A DNA stretch of 64,000 nt, taken from NCBI GenBank assembly GCA_017539025.1, contig JAFYHT010000023.1, positions 1-64,000 on the forward strand. Reading direction: 5' to 3'. Each line of letters starts with the position of its first letter. Positions within the stretch are counted from its first letter, which is position 1. Origin of the DNA: Erysipelotrichaceae bacterium. GTDB taxonomy: Bacteria > Bacillota_I > Bacilli_A > Erysipelotrichales > Erysipelotrichaceae. Under the pieces are notes generated by a model. The model was given only the letters and a program-made list of their open reading frames with translations, was not told where the DNA came from and made no database searches. Shown piece after piece: positions 34,079 through 41,678 of this stretch. Made by a program: the position numbers and the translations under genes.

Positions 34079-34549
34079 GTGGAAACTTTTTCCACACCGG
34101 TCGGGATCGGATTGATCCTTCTTGGTGTCGGAATCATCATCTATTGGATCAAGGATAATCTGAGAATAATCGATACAAAACCTCGTTCGCAAAGCAAACC
34201 GAGTTCAACTGCCACTTCTTCTGCAAAACCGGCAGAACCCAGCTGGAGTGAATACAAAAACAGAACCGATTATGGCGAATTCATTTTGGACAGCAGAAAT
34301 TCAGATGGCCAGTGGGCTGCTTTTCTGATGGCAGTGATGGAAGGTAAGGGTACCAGGGTTAAATTGGTCCGCTATGCTGAAGATAACAGTATTGCGTTTA
34401 CAATTGGCGGAAAACACTTACATACCTTAAGCCATTCCGATATCGAGAAGGTTTCTAGCATAACTTCTAAACCGGATGTCATGTTTATATCAGATGCCTA
34501 TAACAATAACAGCGGAAGGATCGTTGTTACGATCAGGATCTATAAATAA
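34079..34549 (+). CDS. Membrane-anchored protein of unknown function
   Basis: A 156-residue protein read from GTG 34079, with no clear ribosome site. It has one hydrophobic segment (about 8-25), a Ser/Ala/Pro-rich linker, and a soluble C-terminal domain of about 90 residues (from DYGEFILDSRN to VVTIRIYK) that I do not recognise. It is in the same reading frame as the upstream 70-codon gene, separated by its TGA and 15 bases. It may be the downstream part of that gene. It is followed after 17 bases by another unknown gene. Confidence 0.5.
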   Translation: METFSTPVGIGLILLGVGIIIYWIKDNLRIIDTKPRSQSKPSSTATSSAKPAEPSWSEYKNRTDYGEFILDSRNSDGQWAAFLMAVMEGKGTRVKLVRYAEDNSIAFTIGGKHLHTLSHSDIEKVSSITSKPDVMFISDAYNNNSGRIVVTIRIYK

Positions 34550-34566
34550 TGAAAGAGATGATCTGA

Positions 34567-35400
34567 ATGGAAAAGAATAAATATAATGACCTTTGGGAAA
34601 TAATACAATATCTCCCTGAAAAAGACAGGAAACGTTTGCCTGAGAAGTTTCTGAATCATGTAAAGGAATCAATGGATCCGGATACTGTTTCGGATATCAG
34701 AAACGATATTCCTCTTGATGAGCAGGAACTCTCTAAAGATACAAAAGCACTTCTTGCAACCATATTTCTGACATATTGGGCAAAAGATACTGAGGATCGT
34801 TATGAATATGTCAACAGACTTTACCAGAATGAAACCGGCAAGGATGAAGATATGCCAGGTGAAGAATATCAGAACTATCTGAAGCGGTTCGATGATTGGA
34901 ATGAACTTTTCGGACCTATCCCGTTCTGGGCGGAAAGCAGGAATTTCTATCCGAAGAAATGTTATGAGATCATCGCGGATGAAAGTGAAGGGGATCTTCA
35001 AGCCGGCAATACCAGACTGAAAGAAGTGTATGTGAGTATTGAGCAGAGGAAAAAGATCCTTGAAGAAGCAAAACAATGGGTGCTTACTGCTGTTAGCGAA
35101 AACAAAGAAGTCCTTTACTGGCATGATGACGATACCGACAGATGGACATCGACGGAATATATTGAAGACTTCTATAAAAGAAATGCCGTTATCAAGGATG
35201 GCCACTTCCATGGCGTCCTGCTGGAAATAGAGAATACCTCAAGTATGGGCATGTCTGTGTATAAGAATACGGAGTATGGCGTATTGTTGATCGATGGATA
35301 TAGAGATGGCAGAACTGAAGAACATTACAGTCATTCAAGCAGCGAAGTTTCCAGCAGTGAAGATACGATTTATTCATTACAGAGAAAAGACGAAATGTGA
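34567..35400 (+). CDS. Cytoplasmic protein of unknown function
   Basis: A 277-residue hydrophilic protein without signal or membrane segment. The first 50 residues (WEIIQYLPEKDRKRLPEKF and on) resemble a short N-terminal module seen in many uncharacterised Bacillota proteins. A central Trp/Tyr-rich part (FDDWNELFGPIPFWAESRNF) and a C-terminal part with WHDDDTDRW and a Ser-rich tail follow. No catalytic motif is recognised. It starts 17 bases after the membrane protein with a poor ribosome site (AAGAGATGATCTG). It ends before a terminator shared with tRNA-Gln. Confidence 0.6.
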   Translation: MEKNKYNDLWEIIQYLPEKDRKRLPEKFLNHVKESMDPDTVSDIRNDIPLDEQELSKDTKALLATIFLTYWAKDTEDRYEYVNRLYQNETGKDEDMPGEEYQNYLKRFDDWNELFGPIPFWAESRNFYPKKCYEIIADESEGDLQAGNTRLKEVYVSIEQRKKILEEAKQWVLTAVSENKEVLYWHDDDTDRWTSTEYIEDFYKRNAVIKDGHFHGVLLEIENTSSMGMSVYKNTEYGVLLIDGYRDGRTEEHYSHSSSEVSSSEDTIYSLQRKDEM

Positions 35401-35438
35401 ATTACCGAATGATCTCTTTATGAACCGATATATAACAA

Positions 35439-35463
35439 AAAAGCCTTTATTCAAAGGCTTTTA
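35439..35463. terminator. Bidirectional terminator for 34567 and tRNA-Gln
   Basis: AAAAGCCTTT pairs with AAAGGCTTTT around ATTC, with T-runs on both sides, 9 bases from the tRNA 3' end. Confidence 0.88.
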
Positions 35464-35471
35464 ATCACATA

Positions 35472-35547
35472 TGGCTGCGGATGAAGGATTCGAACCTTCG
35501 AAATGGTGGATTCAGAGTCCACTGCCTTACCGCTTGGCTAATCCGCA
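35472..35547 (-). tRNA. tRNA-Gln (anticodon CTG)
   Basis: On the minus strand it folds as a 76-base tRNA: acceptor TGCGGAT/ATCCGCA starting with T as usual for tRNA-Gln, D arm with AAGCGGTAAGGC, anticodon stem GTGGA/TCCAC with loop CTCTGAA giving anticodon CTG, T arm GAAGG-TTCGAAT-CCTTC, and encoded GCCA end. CTG reads CAG codons. Confidence 0.95.
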
Positions 35548-35559
35548 AGGTACTTTACT

Positions 35560-35588
35560 ATTATAGTTTTTTTATTGAATTAAGTAAA
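35560..35588 (-). promoter_or_regulatory. Promoter of tRNA-Gln
   Basis: On the minus strand TTTACT (35588-35583), a 17-base spacer and TATAAT (35565-35560), 12 bases before the tRNA. It faces away from the response regulator promoter nearby. Confidence 0.75.
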
Positions 35589-35593
35589 GAAAT

Positions 35594-35625
35594 TTCAGTT
35601 GAAATTCACATTTTAAGGGTAATAT
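35594..35625 (+). promoter_or_regulatory. 11-bp repeat operator and -10 box of the two-component operon
   Basis: TTCAGT (35594-35599), N5, TTCACA (35605-35610), then 9 bases and TAATAT (35620-35625). The 19-mer TTCAGTTGAAATTCACATT differs by one base from the htrA site. The start codon follows 6 bases after the -10 box. It implies autoregulation. Confidence 0.75.
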
Positions 35626-35631
35626 TAAGAT

Positions 35632-36297
35632 ATGGCAAAGTTATTGATCGTAGACGACGAAGAAAAGATCCGCGAAATGATCGCGAAATATGCCCAACAT
35701 GAGGGGCACGATACCGTTATGGCAAGCGATGGAAAGATCGCGTTGCAGCTTTTTATGCAGCAGGATTTCGATCTTGTGATTTTAGATGTCATGATGCCGG
35801 AGATGGACGGGTATGAGACTTTAAAGAGGATGAAGGAGATAAAGGATGTTCCATGCATCTTCTTAACGGCTTTGGGTCAGGAATATGACCGAATCTATGG
35901 TTTTGATATCGGGGCGGAGGATTATGTCACAAAGCCTTTCTCTTTGAAAGAACTGATGATGAGGATCAAAGTCATTTTAAAGAGGGAAAACAAGTCTACA
36001 AACAGGATCATCGTCAATGAACTGGTTGTGGATGAAGATGCCCATACTGTTACGGTATGTGGAGAGAGAGTCGATATGGCAAACAAGGAATATGAGTTAT
36101 TGTTGTATCTCTTGAAGAATATCGGCAATGCCCTTACCAGGCAGCAGATCATTTCCAAAGTCTGGGGTTATGAATATGATTCCGATGACAGGACTCTGGA
36201 TACGCATATGAAACTTCTGAGAAAGGATCTCAAGGAGTATGGAAACTACATTACTACGATCAGAGGAGTAGGGTATCGCTTTGAAAAGGAAATATAG
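35632..36297 (+). CDS. OmpR-family response regulator
   Basis: A 221-residue response regulator: receiver domain with the acidic pocket (DDE at residues 7-9), phosphoacceptor Asp52 (ILDVMMPEMDG), the Thr of FLTAL and Lys of TKPFS; then an OmpR/PhoB winged helix (about 128-220) with DDRTLDTHMKLLRKDL as recognition region and TIRGVGYRFE as the wing. It has no ribosome site; ATG 35632 follows the -10 box by 6 bases, indicating a leaderless mRNA. It overlaps the kinase gene by 17 bases. Its own promoter, htrA and the VTC operon share an 11-bp repeat operator, so I infer that this protein binds there. The layout is CiaR-like. Confidence 0.92.
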   Translation: MAKLLIVDDEEKIREMIAKYAQHEGHDTVMASDGKIALQLFMQQDFDLVILDVMMPEMDGYETLKRMKEIKDVPCIFLTALGQEYDRIYGFDIGAEDYVTKPFSLKELMMRIKVILKRENKSTNRIIVNELVVDEDAHTVTVCGERVDMANKEYELLLYLLKNIGNALTRQQIISKVWGYEYDSDDRTLDTHMKLLRKDLKEYGNYITTIRGVGYRFEKEI

Positions 36298-37678
36298 TTT
36301 AAGGTCACAGCTCGTATCGATCTTACTGATTTTCGTCGTTGCCGTAATGGGATTAGTCTATTTCGTGCAGACGACTTTTCTTGATGACTTCTACAAGGCA
36401 AACAAGATCAAGTCTTTACAGAGTGTCGGCAGCAGTGTAGCTTCACTTGTCGGGGATGATGACTTTGAAGAGATGATCGAGCATCTTTCGATGTCCAATG
36501 AGGTCTGTGTCAGAGTCGTTTCCAACGAAGATGACTACAACTATACCGGTGCTTGTACACTTCGAAGTATCGATAATATGACGATCAATGCGATCGCAAG
36601 TGAAGTATCGAAAACAGATAATGGTGAAAAGCTTTTCGATAACTTCCATTATCAGAGGCACTTCTTGGAAAAACCTGAGGATGTCTACATCTTTGCGAAA
36701 CTGTTTGAATACGACGATGAGATGGTGCTGGTCATGGTTTCTTCAGGTATCACTCCTTTGAATACGACGATCTCAACGTTGAAGTCACAATACCTGATCA
36801 TCCTGGCGATCATCATCGCAATGACGCTGATTCTGGCTCTGATCCTTTCAAGATACATCATCAATCCGATCAAACAGATCAACAACGAGTCCAGAAATCT
36901 TTCTAAAGGGGAATATGATCCTTTGATGGTCAAGACAGCTTCAAAAGAGTTTGATGAACTCAATCGGACTTTAGAGAATGCCAACGAGGATATCTTAAAA
37001 GCTGAAAAGGCAAAGAAAGAATTATTGGGTAATGTATCCCATGATCTGAGGACGCCATTAACGATGATCGTCGGCTACGGAGAGATGATCAGAGATCTCC
37101 CGGAAGAAAATACGGAAGAAAACATCAATGTCATCATCGATGAGGCAAGACGTCTTTCAACGCTTGTCGATGATCTGATCGACATCTCAAAGATCGATAC
37201 GACCGGAGTGGAACTGAATAAAGAAAAAGTATCGCTGAACGGATTATTGAACGATGTCTATCATCAGTATGAAAAGTACTGTCTCAATCAGGGGATCGAT
37301 CTGAGACTGAAGACAGGAGATGACCTTGATGTGGAACTTGATGTCAAACGCATCAAACAGGTCTTATACAACTTCATCAACAATTCTCTCAATTACAACA
37401 ATAAAGAAAAGCAGATCATTGAGATCGGCTTTGAAGATATCGATAAGGATCATGTCAGAGTATATGTCTACGATAACGGCGAAGGCATCAGAGAGAGTGA
37501 TCTGAAGAATGTCTGGGACCGTTACTATAAGGTCGATAAGGAACATAAGCGTCATCACATCGGTTCCGGTATCGGACTTTCTCTGGCAAAGCAGTTACTG
37601 GAAGCACACCATATGAACTACGGAGTGGAATCCGAGTATGGAGAGTATACGAAGTTCTTCTTTGATGTAGAAAAATAA
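36281..37678 (+). CDS. Sensor histidine kinase
   Basis: A 465-residue membrane kinase. TM1 (about 12-32) and TM2 (about 168-190) enclose an external sensor of about 135 residues, followed by HAMP (about 190-240), HisKA with phosphoacceptor His254 (SHDLRTPLTM), and a HATPase_c domain with N box, DNGEGI and GSGIGLSLAKQ. The start is TTG 36281 inside the end of the regulator gene; no ATG is in frame near by, and AGGAG lies 12 bases upstream. It shares an operon with the OmpR-type regulator. The stop is immediately followed by the stop of the convergent ACT gene (37679), with no terminator between. The stimulus is unknown; envelope damage is likely from the htrA target. Confidence 0.93.
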   Translation: MKRKYSLRSQLVSILLIFVVAVMGLVYFVQTTFLDDFYKANKIKSLQSVGSSVASLVGDDDFEEMIEHLSMSNEVCVRVVSNEDDYNYTGACTLRSIDNMTINAIASEVSKTDNGEKLFDNFHYQRHFLEKPEDVYIFAKLFEYDDEMVLVMVSSGITPLNTTISTLKSQYLIILAIIIAMTLILALILSRYIINPIKQINNESRNLSKGEYDPLMVKTASKEFDELNRTLENANEDILKAEKAKKELLGNVSHDLRTPLTMIVGYGEMIRDLPEENTEENINVIIDEARRLSTLVDDLIDISKIDTTGVELNKEKVSLNGLLNDVYHQYEKYCLNQGIDLRLKTGDDLDVELDVKRIKQVLYNFINNSLNYNNKEKQIIEIGFEDIDKDHVRVYVYDNGEGIRESDLKNVWDRYYKVDKEHKRHHIGSGIGLSLAKQLLEAHHMNYGVESEYGEYTKFFFDVEK

Positions 37679-38113
37679 CTATTCGATCGCTGAAAGGTGA
37701 ACGCTCTTGGTTGCCTTGAGGTGTTTGAGATCTTTCATCAGTTCGTCAAGTGTTCCCTTGATATCACTGATATCCATGGAGATCATGACGCTGGCCAAGC
37801 CGGAAAGAGGTTCGGCTTGTGAGATCGTGACGATGTTGACGTTGCGTTCGGAAAGGCAGTTGATCACATCCGACAACATGCCCGGAGAATCGATCAGGAC
37901 CAGAGTGATCACGGCGTGATTGGATACGTGCTCTTTCTGTTCAAAAACAAAGTCTTTGTATTTATAGTAGGTATTTCTTGAGATACCTACTTTTTTGACT
38001 GCCTGAGAGATCGAATCGACTTCATGATTGTTTAACAGTGCTCTGGCTTCGATGACTTTCTCCAGAAAAGGAGGAAGCAGTTTCTTATGGACGATCAGGT
38101 AATCAGATTTCAT
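37679..38113 (-). CDS. ACT-domain protein (PheB/UPF0735 type)
   Basis: A 144-residue regulatory protein. The N-terminal half (SQAVKKVGISRNTYYKYKDF) holds a helix-turn-helix-like element; the C-terminal half is an ACT domain (about 70-140, ITLVLIDSPGMLSDVINCLS), which usually binds amino acids. Start ATG 38113 is used because AAAGGAG lies 10 bases upstream and the start overlaps the thrB stop by 11 bases; an upstream extension of 25 codons lies inside thrB. As the last gene of thrC-thrB it probably senses threonine or a related amino acid. The stop abuts that of the kinase gene. Confidence 0.85.
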   Translation of the reverse strand: MKSDYLIVHKKLLPPFLEKVIEARALLNNHEVDSISQAVKKVGISRNTYYKYKDFVFEQKEHVSNHAVITLVLIDSPGMLSDVINCLSERNVNIVTISQAEPLSGLASVMISMDISDIKGTLDELMKDLKHLKATKSVHLSAIE

Positions 38114-38972
38114 AGACTTCAACTCCTTTGTAATGGACGCCGACCTGTTTTGCCTGCCACTTGTGTTTGAGATTTTCCATCTTGTCATAGGCTGTAAAAG
38201 TATTCATCGAAATGCCCAAAAGGGTAGATCCTGATCCCGAGATCAGCAAGACACCGTTTGTGTTTTCTTTGAAGATCTTTTCAACTTCAGCAAACTCATG
38301 GATCAGTGTCTTGCGGTATGGTTCATGGATCTCGTCTTTTGCCGCTTCTTTCAGAAGATCGAGATCTCCGTTTTCCAGTGCCTTGACAGTCAATATCGCT
38401 TTTGCGCCGTTTGCAGCAGCGATCTGCCTTGTATAAGAATCAGGCAGTATCGCTCTGGCTTTTGCCGTTTCGACTTCAAAGTCAGGGATAAATACTGTTA
38501 AAACAAATTCCGGATGAATGGAAAGGGAATGATGGATAAAGATCCTGTCTTCTCTTTTCATCGATGCCTGAAAGCCGCCAAAGACGCATGGTGATGCGTT
38601 ATCGGGATGTCCTTCCATTTGCGACGCCAGCTGAAAGATCTGGTCTCTGGATAAGGCGTTGTCGTGTAATGCGGATGCGGCAGTGATACCCCCGACGATC
38701 AGAGTGGAACTTGATCCCAAGCCTCTGGATGTCGGTACTTCACAATCAAAGCAAACTCTTACATGATCATCCTTACCGATGAGTTCCATTGCCTTGTGAT
38801 AGGCTTTCAGGAAGAGGTTATCGGGATTGTTGTATTGAGCTTCTACATTGATCAGCTCATCATGGTCGGATAATTCCACTTCAAAATGATTGAAGAGATC
38901 CAAGGCCATGCCCAGACAATCAAAGCCAGGTCCCAGATTGGAAGTGGAAGCACTTGTCTTAATACTCAGCAT
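38103..38972 (-). CDS. thrB: Homoserine kinase
   Basis: A 289-residue GHMP kinase that phosphorylates homoserine to O-phosphohomoserine with ATP. It shows the GHMP motifs: the N-terminal SASTSNLGPGFDCLGMAL, the ATP loop PTSRGLGSSSTL (about residues 88-99) and the C-terminal ISGSGSTLLGI. It overlaps thrC upstream by 14 bases and the ACT gene downstream by 11 bases, with AAAGGAG before the ATG, so all three genes are translationally coupled. Together with hom-lysC-asd on the other strand it completes the route from aspartate to threonine. Confidence 0.95.
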   Translation of the reverse strand: MLSIKTSASTSNLGPGFDCLGMALDLFNHFEVELSDHDELINVEAQYNNPDNLFLKAYHKAMELIGKDDHVRVCFDCEVPTSRGLGSSSTLIVGGITAASALHDNALSRDQIFQLASQMEGHPDNASPCVFGGFQASMKREDRIFIHHSLSIHPEFVLTVFIPDFEVETAKARAILPDSYTRQIAAANGAKAILTVKALENGDLDLLKEAAKDEIHEPYRKTLIHEFAEVEKIFKENTNGVLLISGSGSTLLGISMNTFTAYDKMENLKHKWQAKQVGVHYKGVEVYEI

Positions 38973-40443
38973 CGTTGATCTCCTTTAATCTTTTTGCGAT
39001 ATAATCCATACCTTCTTCGATCGCTATGGAGGAATCGAAGCGGATCGGCATTTCTTTCAGTTCTGCGAGGTTTTTCGGTATCGATAAGCCACTGATCGAA
39101 TTAAGCTTCTTCATCGCTTCAAATGGTTCCTTTTCTTCGTAGCCCAAAGAATTCAATACATCGGATGCAAATTTATACGGGCTGGCAGTAGATAATACTA
39201 CGGCTTTTGTATCATCTTCAGATTTTTTCCTGTATTTTTCATAAGCGGATACCGCAACTGCAGTATGCGGATCGATCAGGATCTTCTTTTCTTCAAATAC
39301 TTTTCTGATCGTTTCCTTGCATTCTTCTTCGGAAGTCCAGTATGCATTAAAGGAATCCTGCAGCTTGTTTACCATCGTTTCATCAACTTCATAGAAACGA
39401 TCTTCCTGAAGTTTCTTCATTAAAGAAGAGACATAGGAAGCATCTTCGCTCAGCAAGAACAGCAGTCTTTCCAGATTGGAAGAGATCAGGATATCCATGG
39501 AAGGGGACATCGTCGGATAGAAGTTCCTGTCCAGATCATATCTTCCGGTATTGATGAAATCGCTGAGGATATTGTTTCTGTTGGATGCGCAGATCAGTTT
39601 CTTGATCGGTAATCCGCTTTCCTTGGCCAGGTATCCGGCAAGGATATCGCCGAAGTTTCCGGTTGGGACACAGAAATTGATCTGATCATTCATATTGATT
39701 TCATTATTCCTGATCAGTTCAAAATAAGCGTAGTAGTAATAAACGGTCTGTGGGACCAATCGGCCGATATTGATGGAATTGGCAGAAGAAAGGCAAACGT
39801 GATCGAGGCCTTCAAGGAGCTTTTCGTTGGAATATGCTTCCTTGACCATCCTTTGGCAATCATCGAAATTTCCTTTGACAGCCATGACGGTGACGTTGTT
39901 TCCCTTGGAAGTTGCCATCTGCAGTTTCTGGATATCGGAAACACCGATCTCAGGATAGAATACCGTGATAGCTGTATTCTTTACATCCGCAAAACTGGCT
40001 AAAGCAGCCTTGCCGGTATCGCCGCTGGTCGCAGTCAGGATGGATAGTGTCTTGTCATAATCATTTTTTCTGTAGGCAGCACTTAAAAGATGAGGCAGAA
40101 GAGTCAATGCGACATCTTTGAATGCAGATGTCGGACCATGCCACAACTCTAAAATATGATAATCGGATGCATCACGAAGAGGTGTGATCTGCTTTGTATC
40201 GAATTTGTCGTCATAGGCTTTAGAAACACATTCTTCGATTTCTTCTTTTGTCAGATCATCGATAAAGAAAGAAACGATCTTTGAAGAAAGTTCCTGAAAT
40301 GTGAGATCTTTCAACTCATTCAGATCGAGTTTCCTCTGATTCAGTAGTGGTGTATAAAGGCCTCCATCATCTGCCAGGCCTTTGATCAGGGCCATGGATG
40401 GAGATTCCTGAAGCTTAGAATTTCTGCTGCTTACATATTTCAT
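38959..40443 (-). CDS. thrC: Threonine synthase
   Basis: A 494-residue PLP enzyme converting O-phosphohomoserine to threonine. Length and sequence fit the bacterial/fungal-type (class with long N-terminal extension, MKYVSSRNSK start). The PLP lysine lies in the stretch GPTSAFKDVALTLLPHLL, and the phosphate-binding loops TATSGDTGKAALASF and PTGNFGDILAG are clear. The ATG at 40443 has AAGGAG upstream on the minus strand. It is the first gene of the minus-strand unit, facing hom across 95 bases that hold two overlapping promoters. Confidence 0.95.
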   Translation of the reverse strand: MKYVSSRNSKLQESPSMALIKGLADDGGLYTPLLNQRKLDLNELKDLTFQELSSKIVSFFIDDLTKEEIEECVSKAYDDKFDTKQITPLRDASDYHILELWHGPTSAFKDVALTLLPHLLSAAYRKNDYDKTLSILTATSGDTGKAALASFADVKNTAITVFYPEIGVSDIQKLQMATSKGNNVTVMAVKGNFDDCQRMVKEAYSNEKLLEGLDHVCLSSANSINIGRLVPQTVYYYYAYFELIRNNEINMNDQINFCVPTGNFGDILAGYLAKESGLPIKKLICASNRNNILSDFINTGRYDLDRNFYPTMSPSMDILISSNLERLLFLLSEDASYVSSLMKKLQEDRFYEVDETMVNKLQDSFNAYWTSEEECKETIRKVFEEKKILIDPHTAVAVSAYEKYRKKSEDDTKAVVLSTASPYKFASDVLNSLGYEEKEPFEAMKKLNSISGLSIPKNLAELKEMPIRFDSSIAIEEGMDYIAKRLKEINDAEY

Positions 40444-40454
40444 GAATTTACTCC

Positions 40455-40483
40455 TTGTAAGTATTCCTTAAAAATGATACTAT
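40455..40483 (+). promoter_or_regulatory. Promoter of hom-lysC-asd
   Basis: TTGTAA (40455-40460), a 17-base spacer, and TACTAT (40478-40483) with a TG extension. The -10 overlaps that of the opposite promoter, so only one polymerase can bind at a time. Confidence 0.6.
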
Positions 40484-40502
40484 GTTTGTGTTTTGAAGAC
40501 AA
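40474..40502 (-). promoter_or_regulatory. Promoter of thrC-thrB
   Basis: On the minus strand TTGTCT (40502-40497), a 17-base spacer and TATCAT (40479-40474). It overlaps the hom promoter. Confidence 0.6.
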
Positions 40503-40538
40503 GTGTTTTTCAACCACAAACAACAACAGAGGTATTTT

Positions 40539-41678
40539 ATGAAGATAGCGATATTGGGACATGGAGTAGTGGGCAGCGGCGTATCAAAGATCATTGAAGA
40601 AAGCTGCAGCGATGAGATCACGATCGCAAAGATCCTGGTCAGATATGAAAACGAGATGAAAGATGATCGTTTTACTCTGGATTATGAAACGATCGTGAAT
40701 AATACAGACATCGATGCAGTCGTTGAATGCATGGGCGGAGATGAGCCGGCACATACCTATGTAAGAAGAGCTTTGGAAGCAGACAAGAATGTCGTTTCCG
40801 CAAACAAGAAGATGTTGGCAAGACACCTCGATCTTTTTGATATCGCAAAGGAAAAGGGCGTGAAGCTGCTTGTTGAGGCAAGTGTCGGCGGTGGTATCCC
40901 TTGGCTTGTGAGCTTGAGAAAGATGAGAAGAGATGATCATATCAGGCAGATCGCCGGGATCATGAACGGTACGACCAACTATCTGTTAAGCAGACTATTC
41001 AGTGAAGGTATCAACTTTAATGATGCCTTGAGCAATGCCCAGGAACTGGGCTATGCCGAAAGAGATCCGAGCGATGACATCTGCGGTCATGATGTCAGAT
41101 ACAAGACCTGTCTGTCTGCTTTGAAGGCATTTGATCTCATTGTTGATGAAAAAAAGATCCCGACATTCGGTATTGAGAATATCGATGATAAAGATATCGC
41201 TTATGCAAGAGATAATGGAAGAGTGATCAAACTGATCGGGAGAGCTGAATATATGGATGGCAAGCTCAATGCCTATGTCATGCCTGGTTTTGTTAAGAAA
41301 GATTCATTGTTTGCTTCAGTTTCTTCCAACAACAATATCCTGATGTCGGAAAGTAAGTATCTGGGCAAGGCTTATTTTGTTGGGCAGGGTGCGGGATCAC
41401 TTCCTACCGGTCATGCGATCGTTCAGGATCTTGAGGATCTGGCAAACGATATGGTCGATGAAGAGGCTGAAACGATCACAAGAAAAGATGTAGATAATGA
41501 AAAAGAAGGAACTTTCTATATCAGATGTAGTGATATGGAAGGATTTAATGATATGATCGATAAGAAGATCGATGATCAAAGCTTCATCACAAAAAGATGT
41601 AAAGTATATGATCTTGTAAAGAAGATCGAAGGATTAAACGATGAGAAGATATTCATCGGGGAGATATTGGATGATTAA
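40539..41678 (+). CDS. hom: Homoserine dehydrogenase
   Basis: A 379-residue enzyme reducing aspartate semialdehyde to homoserine with NAD(P)H. Motifs: dinucleotide loop GHGVVGSG (residues 6-13), NKKMLARH with the catalytic-site lysine, and GIMNGTTNYLLSRL typical of the family. A C-terminal regulatory (ACT-like) part is present from about 310. Start ATG 40539 has AGAGG six bases upstream; the open frame reaches 12 codons further but that start has no ribosome site. It overlaps lysC by 8 bases. The arrangement hom-lysC-asd is one operon, with thr genes on the opposite strand. Confidence 0.94.
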   Translation: MKIAILGHGVVGSGVSKIIEESCSDEITIAKILVRYENEMKDDRFTLDYETIVNNTDIDAVVECMGGDEPAHTYVRRALEADKNVVSANKKMLARHLDLFDIAKEKGVKLLVEASVGGGIPWLVSLRKMRRDDHIRQIAGIMNGTTNYLLSRLFSEGINFNDALSNAQELGYAERDPSDDICGHDVRYKTCLSALKAFDLIVDEKKIPTFGIENIDDKDIAYARDNGRVIKLIGRAEYMDGKLNAYVMPGFVKKDSLFASVSSNNNILMSESKYLGKAYFVGQGAGSLPTGHAIVQDLEDLANDMVDEEAETITRKDVDNEKEGTFYIRCSDMEGFNDMIDKKIDDQSFITKRCKVYDLVKKIEGLNDEKIFIGEILDD

